Source: Ophiobolus disseminans
Lineage: Eukaryota; Ascomycota; Dothideomycetes; Pleosporales; Phaeosphaeriaceae
Assembly: GCA_010093685.1 (NCBI GenBank)
Contig: MU006224.1
Location: forward strand, 712,476-776,475
Reading direction: 5' to 3'
Length of the DNA stretch: 64,000 nucleotides
Shown piece by piece: positions 31,767 to 44,134 of the stretch (position 1 is its first letter; every line of letters begins with the position of its first letter). Under the pieces are notes generated by a model. The model saw only the letters and a program-made list of their open reading frames with translations. It ran no database searches and was not told the DNA's origin. Both the position numbers and the translations under genes were made by a program.

Positions 31767-32371
31767 CTACTCCTCGGGAATCTCAATCTCGCCAGACTCG
31801 ATGTCGTCGGAGATGTCCTTGGGGCTGCGGCCGTCGACTTGGCAGCCTGTGCTGAAAGCAGTCCCGAGGATCTCCTTGACGGTACCCTTGAGGTCCTTGG
31901 CCATGGACTTGAACCTCATGGTGCGGGCAATGTTGATAATTTCGTCAAGAGGAACGCTCTTGGTGTGCTTGATGTTCTTTTCCTTCTTGCGGTCGCGGGG
32001 AGGCTCCTTGAGGGCCTTGATGACGAGCGACGAAGCGGAGGGGACTACCGAAACGGCGGCTTGACGGTTCTGGATGGTCAACTTGACCGTGACGCGAAGT
32101 CCCTTCCAGTCGCCGGTGGCCTTGGCGATATCTTCACCGACCTCTGTGGTGTTTGTTAGCCTGTGTCTGCGCGGATACTTCATGCGCCTGGGGACGTACT
32201 CTTTGGCGACAGACCGAGAGGACCGATTTTGGGCGCAAGTGCGGACGAGGCACCGACTTCACCACCGGTCGCACGGAGGTGGATGACCTTGACCTCGGAG
32301 GCGTCGAATTTGGGTGCTGCTGAATTTTAGCCTGGCTGTCGCAGCCGATCAGAAGAATGATACTCACGCAT
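31767..32371 (-). CDS. RPL12: 60S ribosomal protein L12 (uL11)
   Basis: Three exons (32371-32368, 32316-32200, 32143-31767) encode 165 residues, the same length as yeast Rpl12. The protein reads MPPKFDASEVKVIHLRATG, GEVGASSALAPKIGPLGLS, PKKVGEDIAKAT, IQNRQAAVSVVPSASSLV, LKEPPRDRKKEKNIKH and IEIPEE at the end. uL11 forms the base of the ribosomal stalk and contacts the GTPase-associated centre. The first coding exon is only ATG plus one base; an alternative 3' splice site three bases upstream would add one Ala. Gene intact. Confidence 0.97.
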
Positions 32372-33014
32372 GGCTAGTGCGGGAGGTAGTCAATCGAATC
32401 TGATCTGTAGATTTGAGGTCGCAAATGCTGAGCGAGTGTCGAGATGATGAGAGGAAGATCGAACTTTTCGAATATTGAGATTGTGGTGGGGAAGGCGCGA
32501 GCGAGCCGCTTTGCCTGATTGACACTAGCGTAGTGCCACTTGGCAAAGATCTACGCCACCACGCCACCAATTCTGCCCTCCCCTTGGGCAGGGTTCATGA
32601 TCTTGTGTGTGAGATTGTTAGCCAAATGAACTATTCTCAAATCGACTGATCCGACATGAACACTCCGCGTAGGCTGCCAAGATCAAACATCGAGCGTGCT
32701 GCACGAGTTCACAACCACTGAGCACATATTGATCTACAAAATTCAGCAATAGAGTTATGTCACGCTTGCTCTTCTCCGCTCTGTGTTTGCTTTGTTGGCT
32801 TTGATACAGACGTATTTTGCTTCACGTCCGTGGATGTGAATCAAACATTGACAACAGTTCGCCAGGGAAGATGTCTCACTCTTCAATGCCATGGAATTGA
32901 AGTGATCATACACAATAAAGGCAGCTGTTCCTTGATCATGGCCTTGGAGTCTTTTGCAAATCCTTAATCCTTGATAACCGCACCCCTACGACGTAGTAAA
33001 GAATCTGGATCAGC
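32372..33014. other. Intergenic: RPL12 promoter and upstream of a small gene
   Basis: About 640 bp. Nothing recognisable beyond promoter-like sequence. Confidence 0.5.
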
Positions 33015-33346
33015 ATGCAGAACAACAGCCAGCCTCATTATGACAAGCGGCGCAAAGTTAGCGATATGTACCTAGCACCAGGCCGTGATCAAGACAACAA
33101 GGTGAACCTACCCAGCGGCAGCTTTGAGAACCTCACCTAACATTTTTCAAGGACATAGTGCCCACCAACGAAAATCCAGAACGTGGCGCACCACCAGACC
33201 CGATAGACGAGCTTGAACAGAAGGCTGTTCACGGCATCCCTCAACTGGAAGCGCACGGCATCGCAGACTCCAGCACACCAGACCTGGAGTACCCTCTTCC
33301 ACCCAACAATATCTCTGATGGCAGGCTATTCATGAAGATAGGGTAG
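33015..33346 (+). CDS. Small hypothetical protein, two exons
   Basis: ATG at 33015 reads MQNNSQPHYDKRRKVSDMY to a GTGAAC donor after 33101. A 50-nt intron with a CACCTAAC branch site and a TTTTCAAG acceptor leads to 33152, giving 93 residues in total. The protein is hydrophilic, with KRRK near the N-terminus (a possible nuclear signal) and a Pro-rich C-terminus (DLEYPLPPNNISDGRLF). No domain is recognised. Good intron signals are the main support; it could be non-coding. Confidence 0.45.
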
Positions 33347-33760
33347 AATCATGAACAGAGAAGGGGATTGATGCGGCAGTGGTGAGATTGTCTAGTCCGT
33401 GTTTGTACTGACGAAGTCACTGACATGGAGATAGTGCACTTGATGACGCGCGTGGTCGGAAGCAATAGGCATGCATGTGGGCGAATGTTATCGATGTTCC
33501 TGTAATGCTACTATTGTTATTTTGAATGTCAGGAGAAGAGCTTTAAGTCTGCAACGTAATGAAAATGCCAATAAATTCTACGTGGTGTTCAGTGCTGGAG
33601 AGTAGGAGCATAAGCGCGGGGTGAGCACACGTGTGTAGCGCGTTTCTAGTGTTATGTTTACGTCCGTGCACATCCACAACACAACATTGGGCAGTCGCAC
33701 AAACACACACCAGCGCAATCGAATTCCCGTGTCTCCACTAACCACTCAAACACATCAATC
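33347..33760. other. Intergenic: SMC4 promoter
   Basis: About 415 bp upstream of SMC4. A GACGCGCG run near 33443 resembles but does not match the MCB cell-cycle element. No gene seen. Confidence 0.4.
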
Positions 33761-36700
33761 ATGGCCTCGGTGTCGCCGCGCAAGTCTACGCGCGCCGCCG
33801 CGACTCGTCGGAAAGCGCCCGTCGTTGACGATTCAGACGAAGAGGAGAACCGGACACCAACACCTGAGATCAAGGAAGAAGCGGAAGAAGAGTTCACCCC
33901 GGCACCAGCGCCGCTAAAGACCGGAAGAGGACGGGGACGGCCACGGAAAGCTGCTGCAGCTGGCGACGATGTTATACCAAAACCCACCACAAGGCGGCGA
34001 CCGCGCGTTACCGAGTCGGTTGAGCCCACACAGTTGTTTACACCCGCACCAGAAGGCTCAAGGCCTCCTTCTCCCTCGAAAGCCGTCCCAAAGAAGCGCG
34101 GACGAAAACCGCGGGTCTCTGCCATTGTCTCACCCGTCGAAGCAGGCTCACAACTTCTCACGCCTGAACCTTCCATATCGCCCGAGCCCGAGCCAGCTTC
34201 TGAACTCTCGGTTCCAGGAACACCGCTTGCAAATATCACTCACAGTACTTTGAACGAGCAGACTCCAGTGCCGGACACACCTCGCGCCGACGTCTCGCAG
34301 AGCACGCTGAACGAGCAAACCCCAGCACCCACACCCGCGTCCGAACGATTCGCTGAAGTCACGCAGATCGAAATGAAGGAGGAGGCACCAATATCAGAAG
34401 CTACAACAGAGCCCGTGCCAACACCAGAACCACAGCTTAAGATGGTTGAGAAAGTCAACTCGCAGCATACGGTGCTTGAGCGACCAATGGATATCGTGGC
34501 GAAGAGACGAGCAGCTGCGATGCCAGCACTGCACGAATCTGCAGCGCCGAAGCAGCGGACAGTCATTACTTGGCTTGTGATGACGAACTTCAAGAGTTAC
34601 GCTGGAAGACAAGAGGTTGGGCCGTTCCATGCCTCCTTCTCCTCCGTAGTTGGACCCAACGGCTCTGGCAAGTCGAATGTCATCGACTCTTTGCTCTTCG
34701 TGTTCGGTTTTCGTGCAAGCAAGATGAGGCAAGGAAAGCTGTCTGCGCTGATTCACAACTCGGCTGGCTTTATGGACCTCGACTTCTGCGAGGTGGAGGT
34801 CCACTTTCAGGAAGTCAAGGATCTACCAAGTGGTGGACAAGAGGTCATCCCCGATTCACAATTGGTCATCTCACGACGAGCCTTCAAAAACAACTCAAGC
34901 AAATATTACATCAACAACAAGGAGTCGACATTCACGATCGTCACCACTCTGCTGAAAGATCGGGGTGTTGATCTAGACCACAAGCGCTTCCTGATCTTGC
35001 AGGGAGAAGTCGAGTCCATCGCACAAATGAAGCCAAAAGCCCAGGGTGAGCATGATGATGGTCTGCTTGAGTATCTGGAGGATATCATCGGCACATCAAA
35101 GTACAAAACACCGATTGAAGAGTCTGCAGCCGAGGTGGAGACACTGAATGAGGTATGCCAGGAAAAGAACAGCCGAGTGCAGCATGTCGAGAAAGAGAAG
35201 AGCGGACTTGAAGAGAAGAAGAACAAAGCGCTGGCCTACATCCGAGACGAAAACGAGCTTGCGATGAAGCAGTCCACACTATACCAGATCTATGTTTCCG
35301 AGTTTGATGACCACATCCAAGTCACGCAAGAATCCGTCGGCCAGATGCAGGCTCAATTGGAAGAAGAGCTGCAGAAGCATCAAGGCAGCGAGGAAGAGAT
35401 CAAGCAACTTGAGCGGCAATACAAAAAGGGCGCTAAGGAGTGCGAGCATTTCGAAAAGCAGAACCAGGAGTTCCAGAAAGAGGTTGCGCGCATCGACAAG
35501 GAGGCTGTCAAATTTGAGGAGAAGAAGAAGTTCTTGGCTGGAAAGCGAAAGAAGTTGGAAAAGACCTTGGAGACTAGCAGCTTTGGAAAATCTGGCGCCG
35601 AGACTCTTGCGAGGAATTACGCTACTGACATCGAGCGCTACAACGAAGAGATCGCCGAGCTCGAAGATAGTATGAAGAAAGAAGAGAAGGAGCTTGAGAC
35701 AGTCCGCTTGAGCTTAGCTGGCAAAACGCAGGGCCTGTCGGACGAAATAGCGGTCAAGCAGAAATCGCTGGAGCCATGGAGTGCCAAGGTCAACGAGAGG
35801 CAATCGGCCATGGCCGTGGCGCAGAGTGAGCTTGACATCCTACGAGAAAGAGAGAACGCGGGCGCCAAGGGCATTGCAGACGTAGAAGCAAAGATTGAAG
35901 CACTACAAGAGTCTAAGCAGACGAAGACTGCCGAGCTCGAAGAATGTAAAGCAGAAAAGAAGCGCATTGAGAAAGAGACTCAAAAGATGCAGGTGAAGAT
36001 GGAGGATCTGACTCAGAAAGAGCCTACTCTTCGGTCAAAGCTCTCGGGCGCTCGAGCCAAAGCAGATGAAGCTCGTGCCAGTCTTTCCTCTGCTCAGACT
36101 CAAGGCAATGTTCTAGCTGGTCTCATGCGCCTAAAAGAGTCTGGCCGTGTCGATGGCTTCCATGGGCGTTTGGGTAATCTAGGCACGATCGACCAGAAGT
36201 ATGATGTCGCAATATCCACGGCGTGCCCACAGTTGGACAACATGGTCGTAGATACCGTGGAGTCTGGCCAGCAGTGCATCGAGTACCTGCGCAAGAACAA
36301 CCTAGGACGTGCAAACTTCATTCTGCTGGACCGCCTTGCCAAGCGTGACATGTCACCTGTACAAACCCCGGAGGATGTTCCGCGGCTTTTCGACCTTATC
36401 AAGCCCAAGAATGAGAAGCTTCTCCCTGCTTTCTTCCAGGTCTTGACGAACACTCTCGTTGCGGACGATCTGGACCAGGCAGAGCGCATTGCTTATGGCG
36501 CAAAGCGATGGCGCGTTGTGACGTTGGATGGCAAACTTATCGACACTTCTGGTACTATGAGCGGTGGTGGCAGTCGAGTCGCAAAGGGAAAGATGTCGTC
36601 TAAGCTTGCTTCAGACGTCTCAAAAGATCAAGTCAGCAAGCTAGAGAACGACCGCGATGCTCTTGAGCAAACATTTGTCGACTTTCAACAAGAGCAACGA

Positions 36701-38334
36701 GAACTCGAAGCGGCACTGCGTGACCTGACGCATCAAATTCCTGGACTAGACACCAAAGCCCAGAAACTCGCACTTGAGCTGGAGAGCTTTGATCGCAACA
36801 CCGTGGACTGTGAGCGCCGCATCAAGGAGCTAGGCAGCGAGAAATCCTCCTCAAAATCAGACAAGAGCCGCATGTCCTCTCTTGAGAAGAACATTGCTTC
36901 TATGGAGAAGGAGATATCTAAGTTGCATGCAGAAACTGCAGATGTCGAAGCTGAGATCAAAGCTCTACAGGACAAGATCATGGAGATTGGTGGTGTCAAG
37001 CTGCGAAGCCAGAAAGCCAAGGTGGATGGCTTGAAACAGCAAATAGATACCTTGACTGACCAATCTTCCAATGCGGAAGTCTCAAAGTCTAAGGAGGAGA
37101 AGCAGTGTGTCAAACATGAGAAAGCTTACAACGATGCAACCAAAGAGCTCGGGAAGCTCGCAATCGAAGCAGAGAAAGTCGAGGAAGATATGGCATCCCA
37201 GCAAAGTGATGTCTCTGGCATTAGGCAGCAAGCCGAAGAAGCACAAGACGTAAGTTTCTACCGAGATGTGTTTTTATAATCGCTAACAACTGTTCAAGGC
37301 GCTTGAGGCACGCAAAGAAGAGCTACATGTTGTCAAAAAGGAACTTGATGAGAAGACGACCGAGATCAACGAGTCGCGCGCGGTCGAGATCGAGATGCGC
37401 AATAAACTCGAAGAGGGTCAAAAGGGCCTCAACGAGTTCCAGAAGAAGCAAGCCTACTTCCACGACAAGCTAAGCAAGCTTACGTACCAGAACGTCACGT
37501 AAGTGCTCTTCTGCAGATTTAATGAATTTTATCACTGACTGGCGTGTAGCGACCTTGGAGAAGAACAGGAAGGTGGTGAAGGTCTTCCGTCGTACAGCAA
37601 GGATGAGTTGCAAGACATGTCCAAAGCCACCCTGAAGGACGAGATTGCACATCTAGAGAAGAAGAACGAGTCCACACAGGTCGACTTGTCCGTTCTCGCG
37701 GAGTACCGCAAGCGTGTCGAGGAGCACGCCTCGCGATCGTCCGACCTTGCCGAAGCAGTCTCTTCTCGCGATGCCGCGAAGCGAAAGTGCGACGAACTCC
37801 GGAGGCTTCGATTAGAAGGGTTTATGGAGGGGTTCAGCATCATCACCGCGCGCCTCAAGGAGATGTATCAGATGATAACCATGGGCGGGAACGCCGAGCT
37901 CGAACTCGTCGACTCTTTGGACCCCTTCAGCGAAGGCATCCTCTTCTCTGTCATGCCGCCCAAGAAGTCATGGAAGAACATCAGCAATTTGTCTGGTGGC
38001 GAGAAGACATTGTCGTCGCTCGCACTGGTTTTTGCGCTACATCACTACAAGCCAACGCCGCTGTACGTCATGGACGAAATCGATGCGGCTCTGGATTTCA
38101 GGAACGTCAGTATCGTCGCCAGCTACATCAAGGAGAGGACAAAGAACGCGCAATTCATCGTTATCTCGTTGAGAAATAACATGTTCGAGCTTGCGTCGCG
38201 GTTGGTGGGTGTGTACAAGGTCAACCATATGGTAAGTCGGCTCTTTTGAAAGCTTGACTTGACGAGAACTAATAGGACGACAGACAAAGAGCGTGACTAT
38301 CGAAAACAAGGATTACATCACTGGAAGGGCTTAG
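33761..38334 (+). CDS. SMC4: Condensin subunit Smc4
   Basis: Four exons (33761-37249, 37299-37498, 37550-38231, 38284-38334) join in frame to 1473 residues, normal for Smc4. A disordered, Pro- and acid-rich N-terminus of about 260 residues precedes the ATPase head: GPNGSGKSNVID (Walker A, about 298) and FGFRASKMRQGKLSALIHNS. Two long coiled coils flank the hinge (about 785-905; GFHGRLGNLGTIDQKYD, LGRANFILLDRL). The C-terminal head has LSGGEKTLSSLAL (about 1376) and LYVMDEIDAALD (Walker B, about 1403) and ends NHMTKSVTIENKDYI. Smc4 pairs with Smc2 in condensin to compact mitotic chromosomes. For the last intron I chose the acceptor that restores the conserved tail; a nearer AG would give MDDRQRA and stop. 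Confidence 0.97.
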
Positions 38335-39141
38335 GCAGGGCATACACACTGGATACGGTTGGCGTTTAGGGTTGTTGCATCGCATTTAGATACACTAGTC
38401 GGGTAGGCTATGATACCACGAAGTAGTGTAGTCGACGCCTGGATCGTGGATAATGAGAATTGATGATCACGCAAGCATCTTTGTACGTTTGTATCAAACG
38501 CTTACCATAAAAGACTCATCTCAGCGTGCTCCGATTTATGTCAGCAGTTCGCGATACCTATGCAGCATCGATTGGCTATTGCGATCTGCTAGAGTATCTT
38601 GGTACAATAATGCAGAAGATACGAGTCCTAGTAACGGATCTTGAGGGGCCTCACACCATTTTTCTCCGACTACTTGTATGCGATATCTCGGACTAAAACA
38701 CCCAATGTCGCATCAGCTTCTCGGAAAGGCGTTCGCGGCGGGTGCGGATCATTTTCGTGCGATGGCGGGGAAGTGGAGAGCGGGTAGATCAGGGAGTTCT
38801 AGATCTCTACCTCTTCATTTGGACATACAATCCATTCACTCGACACTCAGATTTATCAGTTTCGTAACCGATGGACTTGCGGACCCGTACAGGTTCAGGT
38901 GATGCTCCTCGAAAAGCATCGGAATCGGGGTCCGAAGACCGGCGACTTTGGTCGATAGCGCCTTGCCTAAGTGAGCCTAGGGCATTTTGTGTCCCGCAAA
39001 AAAGTTGAATGGAGGGGCGCATGGGTTGAGTAAGAACTCTTGGGACGAGGTTAAATTCCATCACTCTTCTTACCCTCTTTCCAACTACCTCCCTTCTTCA
39101 CTCTTCTCCCGTTCAAGTCTCCGCCCTAATTGACACCCACG
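38335..39141. other. Intergenic: SMC4 3' flank and SHMT promoter
   Basis: About 800 bp. A pyrimidine-rich tract (about 39062-39120) lies just before the SHMT start, common in highly expressed fungal genes. No gene seen. Confidence 0.5.
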
Positions 39142-40711
39142 ATGTCTACCTACGCGCTCCCCAAGTCCCACCAGGACGTGAGTCTCCCCGCATCTGACAA
39201 GTAAGACGAGCTCCGTACTGACTTATGTTAGCTCATGGAGAAGTCCTTGGTGGATACCGACAATGAGGTTGCTCAGATCATGGTAAGTCTGTGCTCAGTC
39301 AATCCGGATGCGCTATCTAATAGCGTCAACAGGAGAAGGAGATTCAGCGCCAGCGCGAGTCCATCCTGCTCATCGCCTCGGAGAACGTCACATCCCGCGC
39401 CGTCTTTGACGCGCTCGGTTCGCCCATGTCCAACAAGTACTCCGAGGGCTACCCCGGTGCCCGCTACTACGGCGGTAACGAGCACATCGATTCCATCGAG
39501 CTCCTCTGCCAGAAGCGTGCTCTCGAGACTTTCGGCCTAGATTCTGAGAAGTGGGGTGTCAACGTGCAGTGTTTGAGCGGCAGCCCAGCGAACTTGCAGG
39601 CCTACCAGGCCATCATGAGGCCCCATGACAGGCTCATGGGTCTTGACCTGCCCCACGGTGGACACTTGAGCCACGGATACCAGACACCACAGCGGAAGTG
39701 CGTACAACAGACGTATGAATGAACTAGGCCCATACTGACGATGCCAGGATTTCCGCGGTTTCCACCTACTTCGAGACCTTCCCGTACCGCGTAAACCTTG
39801 ACACCGGCCTCATCGACTACGACCAGCTTGAGCAGAATGCCCTCATGTACCGTCCCAAGGTTCTTGTAGCCGGTACCTCTGCCTACTGCCGCGAGATCGA
39901 CTATGCCCGCATGCGCGAAATCGCCGACAAGGTTGGATGCTACCTGTTGATGGATATGGCACATATCTCGGGTCTCGTAGCTGCTGGCGTCAACAAGTCG
40001 CCCTTCCCGTACTGCGATATTGTCACAACAACCACCCACAAGTCGCTCCGTGGACCACGTGGTGCCATGATCTTCTTCCGCAAGGGTGTGCGCAAGACCG
40101 ACGCAAAGACTGGCAAGGAGACTCTTTATGACCTCGAAGGTCCCATCAACTTCTCCGTTTTCCCTGGTCATCAGGGTGGACCCCACAACCACACTATCAC
40201 TGCGCTCGCGGTTGCTTTGAAGCAGGCCCAGACCGAAGACTTCAAGCTGTACCAGCAGCAGGTCATCAAGAACGCCAAGGCTCTTGAAGTCGCGTTCAAG
40301 GAGATGAACTACAAGCTCGTCACCGACGGCACAGATAACCACATGGTCCTTATTGACCTCAAGCCCTTCGCTCTCGATGGCGCGCGTGTTGAGGCTGTTC
40401 TCGAGCAGGTCAACATTGCATGCAACAAGAACACCACACCCGGCGACAAGTCGGCCCTGACACCCATGGGCATCCGTATCGGTGCACCAGCCATGACCTC
40501 AAGAGGCCTCGGCGAGGAGGACTTCAAGAGGATCGCCAAGTACATCAACACTTGCATCGAGCTGTGTAAGAAGGTTCAAGGCGAACTCCCCAAGGAGAAC
40601 AACAAGCTTAAGGACTTCAAGGCCAAGGTTGCAGGTGGCGAAGTCGATGAGATCAAGACCTTGAAGAAGGAGATCGCCTCATGGGCCGTCACTTTCCCTC
40701 TTCCCGTCTAA
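39142..40711 (+). CDS. SHM2: Serine hydroxymethyltransferase, cytosolic type
   Basis: Exons 39142-39177, 39232-39282, 39333-39697 and 39748-40711 encode 471 residues. The sequence starts MSTYALPKSHQDLMEKSL with no mitochondrial presequence. Family motifs are ENVTSRAVFDALGSPM, NKYSEGYPGARYYGG, VNVQCLSGSPANLQAY, LPHGGHLSHGY, MDMAHISGLVAAG and TTTTHKSLRGPRGAM, with the PLP-binding Lys at about 249. The enzyme is PLP-dependent and converts serine and tetrahydrofolate to glycine and 5,10-methylene-THF, feeding one-carbon metabolism. Length and lack of targeting fit the cytosolic form. The gene is intact and rich in C-ending codons, as in highly expressed genes. Confidence 0.97.
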
Positions 40712-41207
40712 GCTTGTTCGTCTCGTTTTGTATCATGCGTCGGCGCAACAGGAGTTCCATGGACATTTTCAACAAAAGATGGTTTTGCATATTTCAACAT
40801 TTCACGCATCACGCGGTCGGGCGAGAATGATACCTGCAGGTGGGAGTAAAATGTGAGAGAGAGATATGAGAGAGGACATGTACTCCGCTCTACCGGGATT
40901 TGCGATCGATGCTTAACCATCGATTGAATCCAATAAAACACTATATTCGAGCAAGCTTGCTCAAACGACTGCTACCTTGTTCACCTGTCATTTCTGACTC
41001 CTCCGTTTCTCGAGATCTCCGCGTGGTCCAGTTCGTTTGTTTGACCAACTGCACAGAACACGCCTTTCTAACGACAACGACATTACGAACGCCCTCACAT
41101 GTTCCCTTGCCTAAGATAACCATGTATCTCCCATCTCATGTAGCAACACATTCAACATCTCATCGCCTTTTCACCGACACATCTTAATGCTCACACAAAC
41201 CGCAGGC
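40712..41207. other. Intergenic: SHMT 3' flank and promoter of a small membrane protein
   Basis: About 500 bp. No feature seen; the C- and T-rich sequence near 41100-41180 may be a 5' leader. Confidence 0.4.
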
Positions 41208-41477
41208 ATGAACGAAGTAACAACAAGCGGGATCGTCTTCGTCATTGTATGCACCGTCATTGGTCTCGTGGCTATCGTATGGGCGCTCTTCACTCGGGAC
41301 GGTGACGGTAGAGATGGAGAACCTGGGTCGAAGCCTGCAAGGAAAGCAAATCATGGACCTGCAGCAAATGAGAACAACGTTGGTGTAGCTGTACCTGGCC
41401 ACCCGTCGATGCAGATGCCGGCGAATGCGAGTTCGTCGTTAATGCATGATGTGGAAAATCAGGCTGGGAGGGTGTAG
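41208..41477 (+). CDS. Small single-pass membrane protein, tandem copy 1
   Basis: 89 residues from the ATG at 41208 (a frame-matched ATG at 41187 is possible). MNEVTTSGIVFVIVC leads into one hydrophobic helix (about residues 8-29, ending IVWALFTRDGDG), then a hydrophilic tail rich in Gly, Asn, Pro and Lys. The N-terminus is short and the tail would face the cytosol or a lumen. It closely resembles the next gene in the M-N-[ED]-x-T-T start, helix length and W-A at the helix end. No known family is recognised. Confidence 0.55.
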   Translation: MNEVTTSGIVFVIVCTVIGLVAIVWALFTRDGDGRDGEPGSKPARKANHGPAANENNVGVAVPGHPSMQMPANASSSLMHDVENQAGRV

Positions 41478-41708
41478 GGAGGGGTGTGTTTGAATTGGAG
41501 AGGATGGAGTGAGGAAGAAGGGGGGGGTGGTTGTGTGATGTGTCATTTGGCGAGATGAAGGAGAGATACAACGCATGTACGAACAACACGACAACAGCAG
41601 TATGACCAACAACAATTCATCTCATAGTTGGTCATTTCACCATATACCCCACCCTGCGAGACTTCTACTCCACTTCCAGAGCACCTCACTGACACCCACC
41701 CACCAACC

Positions 41709-41951
41709 ATGAACGACATAACAACCATCAGCATCTTCTTCATCGCCCTCTCCACCGTGCTTGCCCTAGTAGCACTTCTCTGGGCCTTTCGTAACGGCAC
41801 GCATGGGAAGACGACGCCCGAGAACATGGTTGTAGAGTATCCGCGTAGACTATCTTCAGCGCTGAAAGGCGCTGCAGGGAGAGGCGCGGCGAAGGATAGA
41901 AGGAAGAAGAGTGTGAGGTTTGATTTGACGCCGGAGGTAAGTCCGGGGTAG
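41709..41951 (+). CDS. Small single-pass membrane protein, tandem copy 2
   Basis: 80 residues from the ATG at 41709; the frame is open to an earlier ATG at 41628, which would add 27 residues. MNDITTISIFFIALSTV continues into a hydrophobic helix ending LVALLWAFRNG, followed by a basic tail with RRLSSALKGAAGRGAAKD and DRRKKSVRFDL. It shares the helix pattern and N-terminus with copy 1 about 230 bp upstream but has a different, basic tail. No family is recognised. Confidence 0.55.
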   Translation: MNDITTISIFFIALSTVLALVALLWAFRNGTHGKTTPENMVVEYPRRLSSALKGAAGRGAAKDRRKKSVRFDLTPEVSPG

Positions 41952-42621
41952 GAAAGTGATGATTGGGGGAATGGGGGATGGGAAAGGACGGTGTAGTTAG
42001 CGATTTGTTGAAAATATGTGTTAAGAGTTATTATGCAGTGTAGAGATCTCGTTTCTACGATGAGATTCATGTAAGAGTTCTCAAGCTTCACGGTATCACT
42101 CACTTGTTTCTGCATCAAAAGCTACACATAAACTTCAGCAAATACTAGCCTCCTCAGCACTTACCTAGATCTCACCACCTTTTTCATCTTAAGTTCAATC
42201 TAGCAACACATGACGATGTGACAGTCTCACAGCGAGCTAGATATTGCTTGGCAGCACGAGGCTGGATGGAAATAGCACCACTCGCTATACCATCCGCCTA
42301 TTGCGCCGCGAGTACCTTGGCTGCTGGAAGCGCCATCGGGGGGTTGGCCCCGGTTGTCGAAGCCACTGTGGGGGCGTGAAGCAACAAAAAGCAAAAACAC
42401 CCTGGGCATTGTCAACAAAATGACCAGGCTGAGAAGACTCGCCCACTTTATAAATCGGAGAAGGGAACCTTGGAGTTGACATTTGTTGTCAAAAGACACC
42501 CCTCAGCTCCAGCGATACGACTCAATTAAGGGTCACACGCGTTTATTCCTCGGCATTCATACGCATTATAAACTTAGATTTGGATCAAGCCTATAGTTAG
42601 ACAATCGGACCAAATATCAAC
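41952..42621. other. Intergenic upstream of the 42.6 kb gene
   Basis: About 670 bp. A TTTATAAAT TATA-like box lies near 42450, about 165 bp upstream of the next start. No gene seen. Confidence 0.4.
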
Positions 42622-43808
42622 ATGCAGTGTCTATTGTTCTTTCAGCAAAGAACGATGACACTTCTCACTCTTCTCACGCTGTTCCCCTTCCTAACCATAG
42701 CTTTAGGCGAGACAGGAAGCGGTCGAATAACCGGTAAACAATGTCCCAACCAAGAACCCAATAACACGCTCGAAACCACCCTAGTCTACTTGCCCTTCAC
42801 GCCGTACTGGAAATTCAAAGTGCCGTCAAATGATAGCCAAGGAAAATGCTGGATTGTAGCAGACTGCTTGTTCGAAGCGGCTGGAGAGAGTCGAAAGCAA
42901 CAATTCGGTGCGACGGCACTTGTCATGGGCTTAATTCCCGGAACTATCAAAGATATCGCGTGGCCGGAGAGACGGCTGATACACGTTACCAAGAGGCTAT
43001 ACCCGGCCGTGGAGATATGTGTCCTTGCGCTGGGGCTGGTTCCTAGAGCAACGAACAAGCAGGGAGACACCCGATTTCGAGGCTGCGATGGCACTGCAAT
43101 TGCGAAACGTGGATGGGATATAAGAAACTCCATGCCAAGATGTGTATCGTTGCGTCTACATCCGCTCTTGTGGTGTGCTACGGCAGCCTAGCAATCATGG
43201 AGATCTACAGCAAAAGGAGCGCGCTCGGGTGTGTAGCGCCCATCTTCATCTTGGTCTGGCACATTATTGCCCTTGCCCCGGCGGCCATACATTCGGGCTT
43301 TGCAAGTCTCCGGCAGCGCAGATTCCAGCGAATGCAACTGCAGCGTCCCGTTTCCCCACAGTTCCGCCGCGTCGAGCGCAACGAGCGGGCACTCGACGAT
43401 AGCGTGCCGTTGGAGCACCTCAAACCTCTGCAACGGGCGCTGGGACAGCATCTTGATGCCAACGATGAAGACGAGACGCTCCGAGCTGGAGCGGGTCGAG
43501 ACGAAAAAATCACGTCTGCCATCCAGGGCGCAAACGAGGACTGGCCGGTGAAAATGGCCTGGGGCATATACTACATCGCAGGGACGCTAGTCTTCACCAG
43601 CATCATGGCAGTGACCGTGCCGGAGCTGGTAGTGTGGGTGGCATTGGGGTTGGCAACGACCGGCTGTAGCAGAATACTAGCGTTCTTCTTGTGTCTGGTG
43701 TATGAAGAGACTGGTGCGCAACTAAAAGGGAGGACTGGGTCATTGGCATGGAGTCAGGAGAAGAACTTGCGAGCGGCGCCAGCTATGGAGGACGAGACTA
43801 TCGCGTAG
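42622..43808 (+). pseudogene. Fungal integral membrane protein with a frameshift
   Basis: Two overlapping frames look like one gene. The first (42622 on) starts MQCLLFFQQRTMTLLTLL, a signal peptide, with an extracellular part containing ECWIVADC-like Cys pairs (GKCWIVADCLFEAAGESRK) and RGCDGTAIAKRGWD. The second (to 43808) continues with a membrane segment (CIVASTSALVVCYGSLAIM), EIYSKRSALGC, a second segment (IFILVWHIIALAPAAIHS), a charged loop and two more C-terminal segments. The switch lies at about 43105-43145 with no intron of normal length, so one base is lost or gained. The function is unknown. A sequence error would also explain it. Confidence 0.6.
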
Positions 43809-44134
43809 TGTTGAGTATCATGTCATATAGACCGGATTATGAGTTGTTCACATCATACGCCCCGACTGTTAGCCACTAATATCTCCGCTGTCCTCCTCTT
43901 TCGCAACTCTCGTGAAGGCTTCACCAGCGCCATAGCCAGATCTGTAGTTAAAACAGCGTCCAGCCGTCATATAAAGTAAAGGGGTTGTAGAGCAGCGTAA
44001 AGCCATCCATACTTCAGCCATTGCTCATGGTAATGATAGATATATGAAGAAGGAATCGAAGAGTCACATCGAGAGTGGTTTTGGGTTTTAGTGGTACTGG
44101 TAAGTCATATTTCCTTATTGGCGCAAAGATCGGC
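43809..44134. other. Intergenic between convergent genes
   Basis: About 325 bp of 3' flanks. Nothing seen. Confidence 0.4.

Noticed and set aside
39602..40342. 246-codon minus-strand frame
   Set aside because: Antisense to SHMT; reflects the strong codon bias of that gene.
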